Source: a virus
DNA length: 64,000 nt
Virus record (IMG/VR): IMGVR_UViG_3300044712_000336
Coordinates: 40,711-104,710 of that record
Strand: one strand, 5' to 3'
Shown: in pieces, positions 7,406-15,417 of the stretch
How positions within the stretch are numbered: the stretch's first letter is position 1
Layout of the letters: every line of letters begins with the position of its first letter
Notes under the pieces: generated by a model
What the model was told of the DNA's origin: nothing
The model's database searches: none
The model's input: the letters and a program-made list of their open reading frames with translations, nothing else
Position numbers and translations under genes: made by a program

Positions 7406-7636
7406 ATGTTACCAACACAAGAAGAACAAGATAAGAAATGGACTGAATTAGAAAAAGTATATTGTGAAAAAGATAGTATTTTACATAATCATGGATTATT
7501 TGCAGAAGAATATGCTAAATGGTTATGCACTGAAGTAATTAAACATTGTGCTGAAGTTGCTAAAATTAAAATGATTGAAGATGGCTTTATTGTAGTAGAT
7601 AAACAAAGTATTTTAAATGTAATAAATGAATTATAA
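7406..7636 (+). CDS. Hypothetical protein (76 aa)
   Basis: Not recognised. Charged, helical protein with a central WLCTEVIKHCAEVAKI segment (two Cys seven residues apart) and a C-terminal VDKQSILNVINEL helix. First gene after the structured leader and A-rich start region. It begins a run of small unknown genes with 0-20 base spacing, so it is probably co-transcribed with them. Confidence 0.6.
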   Translation: MLPTQEEQDKKWTELEKVYCEKDSILHNHGLFAEEYAKWLCTEVIKHCAEVAKIKMIEDGFIVVDKQSILNVINEL

Positions 7637-7656
7637 TAACAAAATAAAACAAAATT

Positions 7657-8058
7657 ATGGAAGAATACATCTTAGTAAAATGGCCAGAAGTTCAAGAACT
7701 AATGGAAAAAGAATGGTTTCAAGAAGAAGCTATATTAGCTTTAGGTAATAAAGAAATAACAGGTGATTCTGCTTATTTTATACCTAAAGAAAGAATGGAT
7801 AAATTGCAAAAACAATATATGCAAGATTCATTAAAAGAATTTGATATTATACTTTCTAAAATAACAGATGAACAAATTGAAAAATTAAGGAAAGAATTTA
7901 ATATATTTGAAAAAACTGAGAGTGAAGAAGAAATAACTGATACTATGAGGTTAGATTGGTTAGAACAAACTTATTCAGATGATGAGTGGTTACATGAAGT
8001 ACCGTTAAATAATTTAACTATAAGAGAATTTATTGATAAACAATTAAAACAAAAATAA
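7657..8058 (+). CDS. Hypothetical protein (133 aa)
   Basis: Not recognised by function. The N-terminal half has the pattern LVKWPEVQELMEKEWF then SAYFIPKERM, which I associate with small proteins of Bacteroidota phages. The C-terminal half is acidic, with a separate TDTMRLDWLEQ element and an amphipathic last helix. The two parts may be distinct short domains. Its stop overlaps the next ATG (TAATGG). Confidence 0.6.
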   Translation: MEEYILVKWPEVQELMEKEWFQEEAILALGNKEITGDSAYFIPKERMDKLQKQYMQDSLKEFDIILSKITDEQIEKLRKEFNIFEKTESEEEITDTMRLDWLEQTYSDDEWLHEVPLNNLTIREFIDKQLKQK

Positions 8059-8303
8059 TGGAAGAACAATTAGAACCATACTTAGATTTCCAATATCATG
8101 GAAATAAAGAAGATATAACAGCAGTTAATAGTTCTTTACAAGTATTAGAGAAGATAATGGATCGTAAATATTTTGAGATAATAAGAAATACATTCTCATT
8201 ACAAAATGAGTACTGGCGTATAAGTAATAAATGTGGTGAATCATTAGAAGCTATGATAAGATTAACTGAGTATGTATCAAATTTAACATCAAAACAAGAA
8301 TAG
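8058..8303 (+). CDS. Hypothetical protein (81 aa)
   Basis: Not recognised. Mostly helical, with LEKIMDRKYFEIIR in the centre and a short Cys-containing SNKCGES turn. Ends with TAG. Coupled to both neighbours by a stop/start overlap upstream and a 1-base gap downstream. Confidence 0.55.
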   Translation: MEEQLEPYLDFQYHGNKEDITAVNSSLQVLEKIMDRKYFEIIRNTFSLQNEYWRISNKCGESLEAMIRLTEYVSNLTSKQE

Positions 8304-8304
8304 T

Positions 8305-8529
8305 ATGGATATAACAATGTGTACAGGAATAGAATGTCCAATAAAGGAAACCTGTTTAAGGTATAAAGGTGAAGTTAATAAACGTTATCAAAGTTTCTTT
8401 AAATATATTCCAGTAAAAGATGGTAAATGTGAATATTATTGGGAAATAAAAGAACATACACCATTAACAGAAAAAGAAGAAATGGATCAATATTTTGATA
8501 AATTAATACAATTAGGGTTATGGGAATAA
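8305..8529 (+). CDS. Small four-Cys metal-binding protein
   Basis: 74 residues with C-x4-CPIKETC near the start and a fourth Cys in DGKCEYYW, spaced to hold one metal ion or one small cluster. The phrase CPIKETCLRY followed by SFFKYIP looks like a compact family fold, not a random Cys set. The protein is otherwise charged and has no membrane helix. Function unknown. The last bases overlap the next start. Confidence 0.6.
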   Translation: MDITMCTGIECPIKETCLRYKGEVNKRYQSFFKYIPVKDGKCEYYWEIKEHTPLTEKEEMDQYFDKLIQLGLWE

Positions 8530-9071
8530 AATCAAAATTAGTAGATTTGTATTATGATACAAAGAATTTCTTTATAAATGTATGGTTGTACAGGAAAACA
8601 TTAGCTAAAGATAGACATTGGGATTATGTGTATATATTATATATGTTAAAACGTAAGTTAGAATTAACTAGAGATGTTATATTAAAAGACGAATATACAT
8701 GCTCAGAAAGAACTACACAAGATTTAAGATATATTAATATTTGTATAAAATTAATAGATTATTTAGAAAATAGTTATTACTTATCAGAAAGAGTACGTTA
8801 CTATAATTTTGATATAAACTGGGAAGACATAAAATACAAATATGGAAGAATACAATTATGTAAAAGTACTGAAATAATAGTAACTTTAGATAAATCAGAT
8901 GAATATATTAAAAAATATAAACATGTTTATAAAGAAGTACTTAAAAATTATCCAGAAGAAAAACATGATACACATTTTATAATGTTATATATGGATGATG
9001 CTTTAGAAGATAAAGCATATAAATTATTATTTAACATATTGTATAACAAAATGAGATTTTGGTGGAGGTAA
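8520..9071 (+). CDS. Hypothetical helical protein (183 aa)
   Basis: Not recognised. Very rich in Tyr, Lys and Leu, with NVWLYRKTLAKDRHWDYVYI near residue 20 and a Trp-rich end RFWWR. The basic, aromatic character and lack of a signal peptide suggest a soluble helical protein. Starts inside the 3' end of the previous gene (ATGGGAATAA overlap). Confidence 0.55.
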   Translation: MGIKSKLVDLYYDTKNFFINVWLYRKTLAKDRHWDYVYILYMLKRKLELTRDVILKDEYTCSERTTQDLRYINICIKLIDYLENSYYLSERVRYYNFDINWEDIKYKYGRIQLCKSTEIIVTLDKSDEYIKKYKHVYKEVLKNYPEEKHDTHFIMLYMDDALEDKAYKLLFNILYNKMRFWWR

Positions 9072-9075
9072 TAAT

Positions 9076-9627
9076 ATGGATAAACAGATAAATAAAGCGT
9101 TTGGTAAAAAAATATATTTATTAGGCATTGACCAAGAAGGTACAAAATATTGGTTAGAAGAACCAAAATGGGATTGTGGTTGGTATTGGGGATTTGGGTA
9201 TATTGAATCATATACAAATAATGATAATCCATCATTAAGTAGGGATATAAATTCCCATCAACATTGGGAAGGAACATTGCAAGAATTAAATATTCCCATG
9301 ATGTTGGTAGGATATAAAGGAGTAAGTTATATTAACTGGAATAAAGAAGTATTAGAAAGGAAAGAATATGTACATAATCCTTATGATAATCCATATTTAG
9401 TAGAAAAAACATTTAATGAGAAGGAAGGTTGGGAATTGGGTGAATTATTTGCACAATTTTATTTTCTAAAACAAGCTGCTGAAATGTTTAATAGAGGTAA
9501 AGCTTATATAAGTAATACAATTATTCCTTTATGGAAAGATGATAATAAAGTTAAAGAAATTAATGAAATTATTATACCAAATGTAACTAAAAGAATATTA
9601 GAAATATTAACCCCAAAGAGTGAGTGA
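9076..9627 (+). CDS. Hypothetical protein with Trp-rich core (183 aa)
   Basis: Function unknown. The middle of the N-terminal half reads YWLEEPKWDCGWYWGFGYIE, then SHQHW, a dense aromatic/His cluster that probably forms a conserved core. I have seen this pattern in Bacteroidota phage proteins with no assigned role. The C-terminal half is helical (GELFAQFYFLKQAAEMF). Its stop overlaps the GTG start of the primase gene, suggesting coupled translation. Confidence 0.6.
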   Translation: MDKQINKAFGKKIYLLGIDQEGTKYWLEEPKWDCGWYWGFGYIESYTNNDNPSLSRDINSHQHWEGTLQELNIPMMLVGYKGVSYINWNKEVLERKEYVHNPYDNPYLVEKTFNEKEGWELGELFAQFYFLKQAAEMFNRGKAYISNTIIPLWKDDNKVKEINEIIIPNVTKRILEILTPKSE

Positions 9628-10639
9628 ATACTTATCAACGGATAAAATATTATCATCTGTACAGGAAGAATCATTATATTTCCATTACTTTGGAATAGAT
9701 GTAAGTAAAAAGAAATGTAAATCTTTAATACGTGCAGATGATAGTAATGCTTCAATGAAATTTAGAAGGATCAATAATAGAATAAAATGGTCAGATTTTG
9801 GTTCAACATATAGAGATGCTGATATATTTGACTTATTATATATATCTAAAGGTTGGTCTTTCTATGAATCATTAATACATATAAATAATGATTTTAATTT
9901 AGGATTTAAGTATAGTGATAAATATAACATTGATATTGTTGCAAGTAATCCTGTAAATACAGATTTTCTTATTCCTTCATTAAAGGAAAATGAATCAATT
10001 GATATACAAGTAGTACTGAATAAATTTAATAACAAACATGTATTTACAAAAGATGACTTAAAATATTGGATTCAAGGTTATATTAATAAGACTATACTAA
10101 TGAAGGAACATGTATTTTCAGTTAATACTGTACTATTAAATAGTGTTCCTATAATGAGGTATCATAAGAAAGACCCTATTTTCCTGTATGTAGAAATGGT
10201 AGATAATATAAAATTCTACAAGATATATCGTCCATTACATATAGGAAAACAAGGTAAATGGTTATCTAATATACAAAATGCAAGTAAAGCAATTGGTGGA
10301 TTAAAACATTTACAAGATACTAATTATATAATTATAACTAAATCTAAGAAAGATTACATGGTATTACGATGGGTATTAGGATATAATGTAGTATATATTC
10401 AGTCAGAAAGTACACCAATTGATGTTGATATAATGAGTATGTTATGGAATAAATATGAAACTATATATAGTTTATTTGATAATGATGATGCAGGATATAC
10501 TTTAAATGAGAAATTTGCAGAAGTAAATGAAACAATACCTATATTTTATAACACCAATGATGGAAAAGATAGTTGGGATGTTATATTAAAATACGGTATG
10601 GAAAAAACAAGAACAATAATTAATAAGTTAATGATATGA
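9620..10639 (+). CDS. DnaG-type primase
   Basis: 339 residues. The C-terminal half shows a TOPRIM fold: an IIITKSKKDYMVL strand-helix and SLFDNDDAG with acidic residues 287-290, then GKDSWD near 315-320, as in phage DnaG primases. The N-terminal half has the KSLIRADDSNASMKF element typical of primase N-domains that have lost the CHC2 zinc cysteines. It would lay RNA primers for lagging-strand synthesis with the DnaB-like helicase. The start is GTG and overlaps the previous stop by 8 bases. This is a shorter primase than cellular DnaG (about 600 residues), as usual for phages. Confidence 0.75.
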   Translation: MSEYLSTDKILSSVQEESLYFHYFGIDVSKKKCKSLIRADDSNASMKFRRINNRIKWSDFGSTYRDADIFDLLYISKGWSFYESLIHINNDFNLGFKYSDKYNIDIVASNPVNTDFLIPSLKENESIDIQVVLNKFNNKHVFTKDDLKYWIQGYINKTILMKEHVFSVNTVLLNSVPIMRYHKKDPIFLYVEMVDNIKFYKIYRPLHIGKQGKWLSNIQNASKAIGGLKHLQDTNYIIITKSKKDYMVLRWVLGYNVVYIQSESTPIDVDIMSMLWNKYETIYSLFDNDDAGYTLNEKFAEVNETIPIFYNTNDGKDSWDVILKYGMEKTRTIINKLMI

Positions 10640-11130
10640 CACAAAAAGAACAAAATACAGTAGATAGTTTATTACAAGCTATAAAAGATTTAAGAACTGA
10701 TAATACACAATATAGAGAGTATATAAATAAACAAGTAGAAAATTTATCTAAATTAGTTGAACATAAGCATGTTCCTTTATCATTAGAAGAAAATATATTA
10801 CAAGTTAGTAAGAATGCTATACAAAAGAGTATTAATGATGCTTTATCAGCATATGATAGTCCTTTAAAAAGATATATAACTGTTTCAATTAGTAAGTATG
10901 AAACTGACATTATTAGAGTATTTCAAGATGTGTTTAAAGAGGAAATACATACAGAGCAGTTTAAAGAAGTAGCAAAAGAAGAAATATTGCGTAAAGTTGT
11001 CAAAAGTATTATTTCTGGAATTGATGGTTCTGTAGACAAAGTAGTAAATCAAATGAAACAAGATAGTATATTTAGAAGTAAATTAACTCTAACAGTTAAT
11101 ACATTAGTAGAGGAATTTTTAAATAAATAA
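10636..11130 (+). CDS. Hypothetical coiled-coil protein (164 aa)
   Basis: Not recognised. Almost entirely helical with heptad-like spacing: NTVDSLLQAIKDLRT, NKQVENLSKLVEHK and a C-terminal TLTVNTLVEEFLNK. Its ATG overlaps the primase stop (ATGA), so it is likely made together with the primase and might be an accessory factor. That is inferred from position only. Confidence 0.55.
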   Translation: MTQKEQNTVDSLLQAIKDLRTDNTQYREYINKQVENLSKLVEHKHVPLSLEENILQVSKNAIQKSINDALSAYDSPLKRYITVSISKYETDIIRVFQDVFKEEIHTEQFKEVAKEEILRKVVKSIISGIDGSVDKVVNQMKQDSIFRSKLTLTVNTLVEEFLNK

Positions 11131-11131
11131 T

Positions 11132-11311
11132 ATGATACCACTAAGATTAAACTCAGATAATGGTATAGTTATAGTTACTAAAGGTAAAGATAGACTATAT
11201 TATAATTTACCATCAGGAATGACTGGTACTGATTTTATAAAGTTTAAAAGAAAACATAAAAAAGAATTAAAAGAATATCAAGAAAATGATATTGAGATTA
11301 TTAATAATTAA
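11132..11311 (+). CDS. Small basic protein (59 aa)
   Basis: ATG one base after the preceding stop. 59 residues starting MIPLRLNSDNG, with a short beta-like first half (GIVIVTKGKDRLYYNL) and a very basic helix KFKRKHKKELKEY. A nucleic-acid contact is possible from the charge. Accepted because it fills the gap between coupled genes in a consistent way. Confidence 0.55.
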   Translation: MIPLRLNSDNGIVIVTKGKDRLYYNLPSGMTGTDFIKFKRKHKKELKEYQENDIEIINN

Positions 11312-11323
11312 TATATTAAAATT

Positions 11324-11446
11324 ATGCCAAAATGTTATGATTGTGGTGATCCACTAGATGATGATATAGTAACATGTACTAATTATGGGAATTGTGATGC
11401 AGCAGATTTACAAATAGATCAAAGTAATAATACAGATAATGAGTAA
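11324..11446 (+). CDS. Tiny zinc-ribbon-like protein (40 aa)
   Basis: 40 residues: MPKCYDCGDPLDDD then CTNYGNCD. Four cysteines in two pairs (CxxC and C-x5-C) and an acidic end. The gene overlaps the start of the arginine decarboxylase gene by 8 bases (ATGAGTAA), so the two are translationally coupled. Resembles the other miniature zinc proteins of this region. Confidence 0.55.
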   Translation: MPKCYDCGDPLDDDIVTCTNYGNCDAADLQIDQSNNTDNE

Positions 11447-11969
11447 TATTAAACATGGTATGAGAATACCTAAATCATTCTTTATTACATCTGGATATGG
11501 TGAAAGTGATAATACATTACATGCAGGATCATATCATATAATGTTAAATATGATGGGTATTGCAGGACAAAATATTATGAATTATAGTAGTGTATTACCA
11601 GCTAATTGTATAGAAATAGAAAAACCTAACTGGTTGTATAAATCAGAAGTAAGAGGTGCTGTAATGGAAGTTATAATGAGCTCCTGTAATGGAAGAGCAG
11701 AAGAATTACTATCAGCAGGAATTATATATGCTTATACTTATGAAGATGAAGAAATGACAAAATGTACAGGTGGATTAGTATGTGAAATTAATGGTAGTTA
11801 TAGTGATGAATCTCTTGAATATAAATTACAAGAAGCATTGAAGGAAATATATAATAATGGATTTTCACATGAATACTTAGGTAGTCCTACTATTATTAAG
11901 AAATCATTTACACCTGAATTACAATATGGTAGTGTAGGTGTAGCTTTATGTTTTATTGATTATGAATAA
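11439..11969 (+). CDS. Pyruvoyl-dependent arginine decarboxylase (PvlArgDC/AaxB-like)
   Basis: 176 residues, aligning along the whole length with the PvlArgDC family, which decarboxylates L-arginine to agmatine using a pyruvoyl group made by self-cleavage. Visible family marks: TSGYGESD at 17-24; Asn45 followed by YSSVLP at 49-54, where cleavage between Ser50 and Ser51 would give the pyruvoyl group (family VSSIMP or YTSVLP); RGAVMEVIM at 72-80, close to the HGAVLEVIM of Chlamydia AaxB; and GGLVCEING with Glu116 at the place of the catalytic proton donor. The Asp of the substrate pocket before the ALL helix seems replaced by His33. It could raise agmatine and polyamines for DNA packaging, or change pH or arginine pools. 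Flanking genes are tiny unknowns. Confidence 0.8.
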   Translation: MSNIKHGMRIPKSFFITSGYGESDNTLHAGSYHIMLNMMGIAGQNIMNYSSVLPANCIEIEKPNWLYKSEVRGAVMEVIMSSCNGRAEELLSAGIIYAYTYEDEEMTKCTGGLVCEINGSYSDESLEYKLQEALKEIYNNGFSHEYLGSPTIIKKSFTPELQYGSVGVALCFIDYE

Positions 11970-11984
11970 TAAATTATTATAATA

Positions 11985-12341
11985 ATGGAAAATCAAAGTT
12001 TAGATGAACGTAAGTTAGAAATACAAGAAGATATAAATGATTTAAAATCTAAATTATTAAAATTAGAACAAGAGTTAAAACAACTTCAAGATATAGTTGA
12101 AGTAACTACTAAAGATTTATATTCTAATATAGAACAATATTTTACTGTAGAAGTGTTTTATAAATCTTATGAACGTATATTAGGCGGTGATGGAAGATCT
12201 AGTCCTTGGAGTGAAACAGTAAAAGGAAATGTTGCTATAGTTAAATTAAATAATAAATATTATATAACAGAACAACAAAAAGAAATTATAAAAGAGTACA
12301 TTTATAATGTATATAAACCAAATAGGATTAGCTTTGAATAA
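11985..12341 (+). CDS. Hypothetical protein with N-terminal coiled coil (118 aa)
   Basis: Not recognised. Residues 5-40 form a clear coiled coil (EIQEDINDLKSKLLKLEQEL). After it comes a small beta-rich part with a GGDGRSSPW turn and GNVAIVKLNNKYYI. Likely an oligomer. It follows the decarboxylase gene after 15 bases. Confidence 0.55.
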   Translation: MENQSLDERKLEIQEDINDLKSKLLKLEQELKQLQDIVEVTTKDLYSNIEQYFTVEVFYKSYERILGGDGRSSPWSETVKGNVAIVKLNNKYYITEQQKEIIKEYIYNVYKPNRISFE

Positions 12342-12359
12342 TAATACAATAATACAATA

Positions 12360-12542
12360 ATGGAAGAAGAACTACAAAATGAACCAATTATTATTGATGG
12401 GTATGAATTAGAAGATTGGCCAGATGATGAACCGTCTTGTGAACCAGAGTGTCCAGAATCAACAGAAGATGATGGTATAGAATGTGAATTTGAAAATAGA
12501 GATGGTAGTTGGTGGTGTACTACACATAATTGTTATGCGTAA
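12360..12542 (+). CDS. Small acidic Cys/Trp protein (60 aa)
   Basis: Strongly acidic (many Glu/Asp). Cys pair CEPEC in the middle and a C-terminal WWCTTHNCYA with two Cys and one His, which could complete a zinc site. Function unknown. Its stop overlaps the ATG of the next gene (TAATGA). Confidence 0.55.
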   Translation: MEEELQNEPIIIDGYELEDWPDDEPSCEPECPESTEDDGIECEFENRDGSWWCTTHNCYA

Positions 12543-13102
12543 TGAATAATATTGAATTAATTAAACCATTGCTTTCCTTTAATAGCGAAGATGATTTCTA
12601 TCATTTACAAATATTAAAGAGAAAAAAAGAACATCCAGAATTAGGAAGTAATAGTTATGTAGTTAAAACATACTATATAAGATCTATTCAACATTTAGAA
12701 AATATAATGAATGAAGTTATATGTATATGTGATTTTCATAATGCTAGAGCTTGTATAAACTTGAATAAACGAAGTTTTGAGAAGTTAGCCTATCAAATGT
12801 TAAAGAAAGTTACAGATTGTATATTAAATAAAGATTTTAAATCTGTAAGAAAATCTTATGAAAGTGTATGTGGTAGTTTTAGTAATGAGAAAGATAATAA
12901 GAAATGGATTATTGATGTTGATGATAAAACTACACATAAAGTATTAGAAGAGCATTTTAAATGGATTAATGTTCCTATATTAGCTAATATTCCTACTAAG
13001 AATGGTTGTCATTTAATAGTAAATCCATTTGATATTAAATTATTTATTACTAAAAGTGATATACATAAGAATAATCCAACATTATTATACTTTAAAGATT
13101 AA
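12542..13102 (+). CDS. Conserved phage protein, possible primase-polymerase fold
   Basis: 186 residues from the ATG at 12542; an upstream TTG start would overlap the previous gene and is not needed. KWIIDVDD at 121-128 gives a DxD on a strand, and PTKNGCHLIV at 151-160 gives a Gly-x-His turn. This order (DxD, then GxH about 30 residues on) resembles motifs I and II of archaeo-eukaryotic primase-polymerases. The N-terminal SEDDFYHLQILKRKKE and NARACINLNKRSFEK look like conserved blocks of a Bacteroidota phage family. The enzymatic call is an inference from two short motifs and may be wrong; the gene itself is solid. Confidence 0.5.
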   Translation: MNNIELIKPLLSFNSEDDFYHLQILKRKKEHPELGSNSYVVKTYYIRSIQHLENIMNEVICICDFHNARACINLNKRSFEKLAYQMLKKVTDCILNKDFKSVRKSYESVCGSFSNEKDNKKWIIDVDDKTTHKVLEEHFKWINVPILANIPTKNGCHLIVNPFDIKLFITKSDIHKNNPTLLYFKD

Positions 13103-13108
13103 TTAGTA

Positions 13109-13372
13109 ATGCAACATATAACCAAAGAAGAATTTATCAAACGACTGAAAGAAAATAAAGAAGATTTTCAAAGTTTTGATGAAAAGATTGATTATAGATT
13201 ACCAGTAATACAATATTATATCACCAATTATAGTGATATAACTATAGTAAATAATGGAAAACAATTAAACACTAAGAATATAATAATAACTATATCAGAT
13301 AGAGATTTATCATATCCATTAGTAAATTTAGCATTTGAAGGATTAGTAAAACGATTAAATGAATTTGAATAA
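13109..13372 (+). CDS. Hypothetical protein (87 aa)
   Basis: Not recognised. Begins with a charged helix (KEEFIKRLKENKEDF), then a beta-like middle (IVNNGKQLNTKNIIITI) and a last helix FEGLVKRLNEF. Its stop overlaps the next ATG (TAATGC). Confidence 0.5.
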   Translation: MQHITKEEFIKRLKENKEDFQSFDEKIDYRLPVIQYYITNYSDITIVNNGKQLNTKNIIITISDRDLSYPLVNLAFEGLVKRLNEFE

Positions 13373-13797
13373 TGCAAGAACAATTAATATCAATAGAAAC
13401 AGCTAAATTAGCTAAAAAGGCTAACTTCTATTTAGAAAGAACTTTACTTTTTAGTAAAGAAGATGGTAATGGTACAATATATTTTGGTAATAATACTATT
13501 GATTCAGATGAAGAAGTAAAAAGAAAATATTTATCTGGTGAATTTACTGATTTTGAAGGTAATCCAGTATATTTAATAGTAACCCAATCATTATTACAAA
13601 AATGGTTAAGAGAAGTACATAATATTATTATAGCAGTTGATATAAATTGTTTAGAAAATAGTGGATTTACTTATAATATAGGTAATATTTTAACTAGAGA
13701 AACAATACAAGAAGGTGATGATTTTAATATTTATGAAGAAGCATTAGAAGATGGACTACAAGAAGTATTAAAATTAATTGATAATAATGGAAAATAA
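13372..13797 (+). CDS. Hypothetical protein (141 aa)
   Basis: Function unknown. N-terminal ISIETAKLAKKANF, a central TQSLLQKWLREVHNI block and a C-terminal YEEALEDGLQEVLKLI helix make a pattern I associate with small Bacteroidota phage proteins. Soluble and acidic. The end overlaps the following gene's start. Confidence 0.6.
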   Translation: MQEQLISIETAKLAKKANFYLERTLLFSKEDGNGTIYFGNNTIDSDEEVKRKYLSGEFTDFEGNPVYLIVTQSLLQKWLREVHNIIIAVDINCLENSGFTYNIGNILTRETIQEGDDFNIYEEALEDGLQEVLKLIDNNGK

Positions 13798-13978
13798 CTA
13801 TAACACACCAATGACACTTACTATTCAAGTTATTAAAGATAAACTCTTTATTAATGGAATAGAAATAGTAAGAATGGAACAAACTGATGGAGATATTATA
13901 TACGTATCTAATATTGTAAATGGTAATACTACTATTGTTAATTTAGGTAGTAGTGCAGGAAAGGGTTATACAACATGA
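13787..13978 (+). CDS. Hypothetical small protein (63 aa)
   Basis: 63 residues from the ATG at 13787; a TTG nine bases upstream is possible but unneeded. Beta-strand-like pattern (LTIQVIKDKLFINGIEIV) ending in a Gly/Ser tail SSAGKGYTT. Function unknown. Overlaps the genes on both sides. Confidence 0.5.
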   Translation: MENNYNTPMTLTIQVIKDKLFINGIEIVRMEQTDGDIIYVSNIVNGNTTIVNLGSSAGKGYTT

Positions 13979-14136
13979 TAATAGCTGCAATAATAATGTA
14001 TCTTATAGGAATACCAATTGGATATTGGGGGATTGTTGCAATTAATAATATGATTAATATTAATTTTCCAAAATGGTTATGTATATTTAGTTTATTTATT
14101 ATAATTTATATACTAATTAAATACACAAAATTATGA
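13975..14136 (+). CDS. Small membrane protein (53 aa)
   Basis: ATG overlaps the previous stop (ATGA). Two hydrophobic helices, about residues 1-22 (IIAAIIMYLIGIPIGYWGIV) and 33-50 (WLCIFSLFIIIYILI), with a short polar loop. Size and layout would suit a holin-like or superinfection-exclusion protein, but nothing decides this. Its TGA overlaps the next ATG. Confidence 0.6.
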   Translation: MIIAAIIMYLIGIPIGYWGIVAINNMININFPKWLCIFSLFIIIYILIKYTKL

Positions 14137-14957
14137 GTAAAGAACTTATGCAATTAAATACAGAAAATTTACTATGGCAAATCCAAACTACTACTGATAC
14201 AAGTAGTGATGATTATAGTAAACTGTATAAACTATATGACAGTGTTACACCTAAAGGAAAATTATCATATTTTCCTGTATCATATAAACATTTACATGAA
14301 CTTACAACTAATTTAATACATAAACATGGTTATATAATATTAGATGTTAAAGTTAAATTAGGTAAATGTAATAAAGATGGCATTATAAATACGTTTATTA
14401 CTACATTTTCCTTGAGTGGTAAAGGAAATCCATCAGAAGAATATACTAAGATGATAGCAATACAATCATCACATGATAAATCTACAAGTATTAGAATTGT
14501 TGGTGGGTCTTATGTTAATATATGTACTAATGGAAATATATTTGGTGAAATTATTGAAGTACGTAAACATACTAAAAATGTATTACAGGATATAAATGAT
14601 AAATTTGAATCATGTATTAAAGGATTAGAAAAGAATTATAGTGATTTTGTAATTCTTGCTGATGATTTACGTAAATGTAAAATTACAGCAAATAGTAGTT
14701 ACGGTTTAGTAGGTATTATATATTGTTCCTTGAGAGATAATGGGATTGAATTACCATTGAAGATATTAGATAATATTTATAAGAATATGACTAAAACTAA
14801 ACCTACAAATGCTTGGCTACTATATAATATTTATACAGATTGTTTTAAAGAAGTAAATGTAGAATATTATATTAAAGCACATTCAGTATTATTAAATGTA
14901 TTTAAAGACTATGTTGAATTAATTAAAAATAGAAGTAATGGAAGAAAAGAAGGTTAA
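14133..14957 (+). CDS. DUF932-like phage protein
   Basis: 274 residues. The middle has AIQSSHDKSTSIRIVGGSYV then CTNGNIFGE, matching the NSHDxS...CxNG core of DUF932 (phage/plasmid-like protein family TIGR03299). A C-terminal TNAWLLYNIYTDCFK helix also fits the family end. The biochemical role of DUF932 is not established; members often sit near recombination or DNA modification genes. The start overlaps the small membrane protein gene. Confidence 0.6.
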   Translation: MSKELMQLNTENLLWQIQTTTDTSSDDYSKLYKLYDSVTPKGKLSYFPVSYKHLHELTTNLIHKHGYIILDVKVKLGKCNKDGIINTFITTFSLSGKGNPSEEYTKMIAIQSSHDKSTSIRIVGGSYVNICTNGNIFGEIIEVRKHTKNVLQDINDKFESCIKGLEKNYSDFVILADDLRKCKITANSSYGLVGIIYCSLRDNGIELPLKILDNIYKNMTKTKPTNAWLLYNIYTDCFKEVNVEYYIKAHSVLLNVFKDYVELIKNRSNGRKEG

Positions 14958-15417
14958 AATAATACCACCAGAAGGTTGGGAAATTGATATTGAAAAATCA
15001 AATTTAAGTACTGGTGATATAGTATATCAAGAAATTGTTAAAAATAAACTACCTAAAAGTTGGGGGGAATTAAAAACAATACAAGGATGTTGGATCGCTA
15101 AGGGCTCTAAAATAGGATATGATTATAATATAACATGTACTAATGATAATAAAAACATATTCCCAACTAAAGAATATGCAGAAGCAGTATTAGCATTAGC
15201 CCAATTATTACAATTAAGAGAAAGATATATAGGTGATTGGAAACCTGATTGGACAAATCCTACTATAAAACATGGTATAAGTAATATTAGTAATAAATTA
15301 GATGAATGTTCATCTTATTATACTAATAAAGTATTATCATTTCCTACACAAGAATTAAGAGATGAATTTTATAATAATTTCCAAGAATTGTTAGAAACAG
15401 CTAAACCATTGTTATAA
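14938..15417 (+). CDS. Hypothetical protein (159 aa)
   Basis: Function unknown. Starts KVKIIPPEGWEIDIEKS, has EAVLALAQLLQLRERY followed by WKPDWTNP in the centre, and ends SFPTQELRDEFYNNF. These blocks look like a widespread Bacteroidota phage family. The A/L-rich helix plus the WxPDW turn may form the core. Coupled to the next gene by TAATGC. Confidence 0.6.
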   Translation: MEEKKVKIIPPEGWEIDIEKSNLSTGDIVYQEIVKNKLPKSWGELKTIQGCWIAKGSKIGYDYNITCTNDNKNIFPTKEYAEAVLALAQLLQLRERYIGDWKPDWTNPTIKHGISNISNKLDECSSYYTNKVLSFPTQELRDEFYNNFQELLETAKPLL

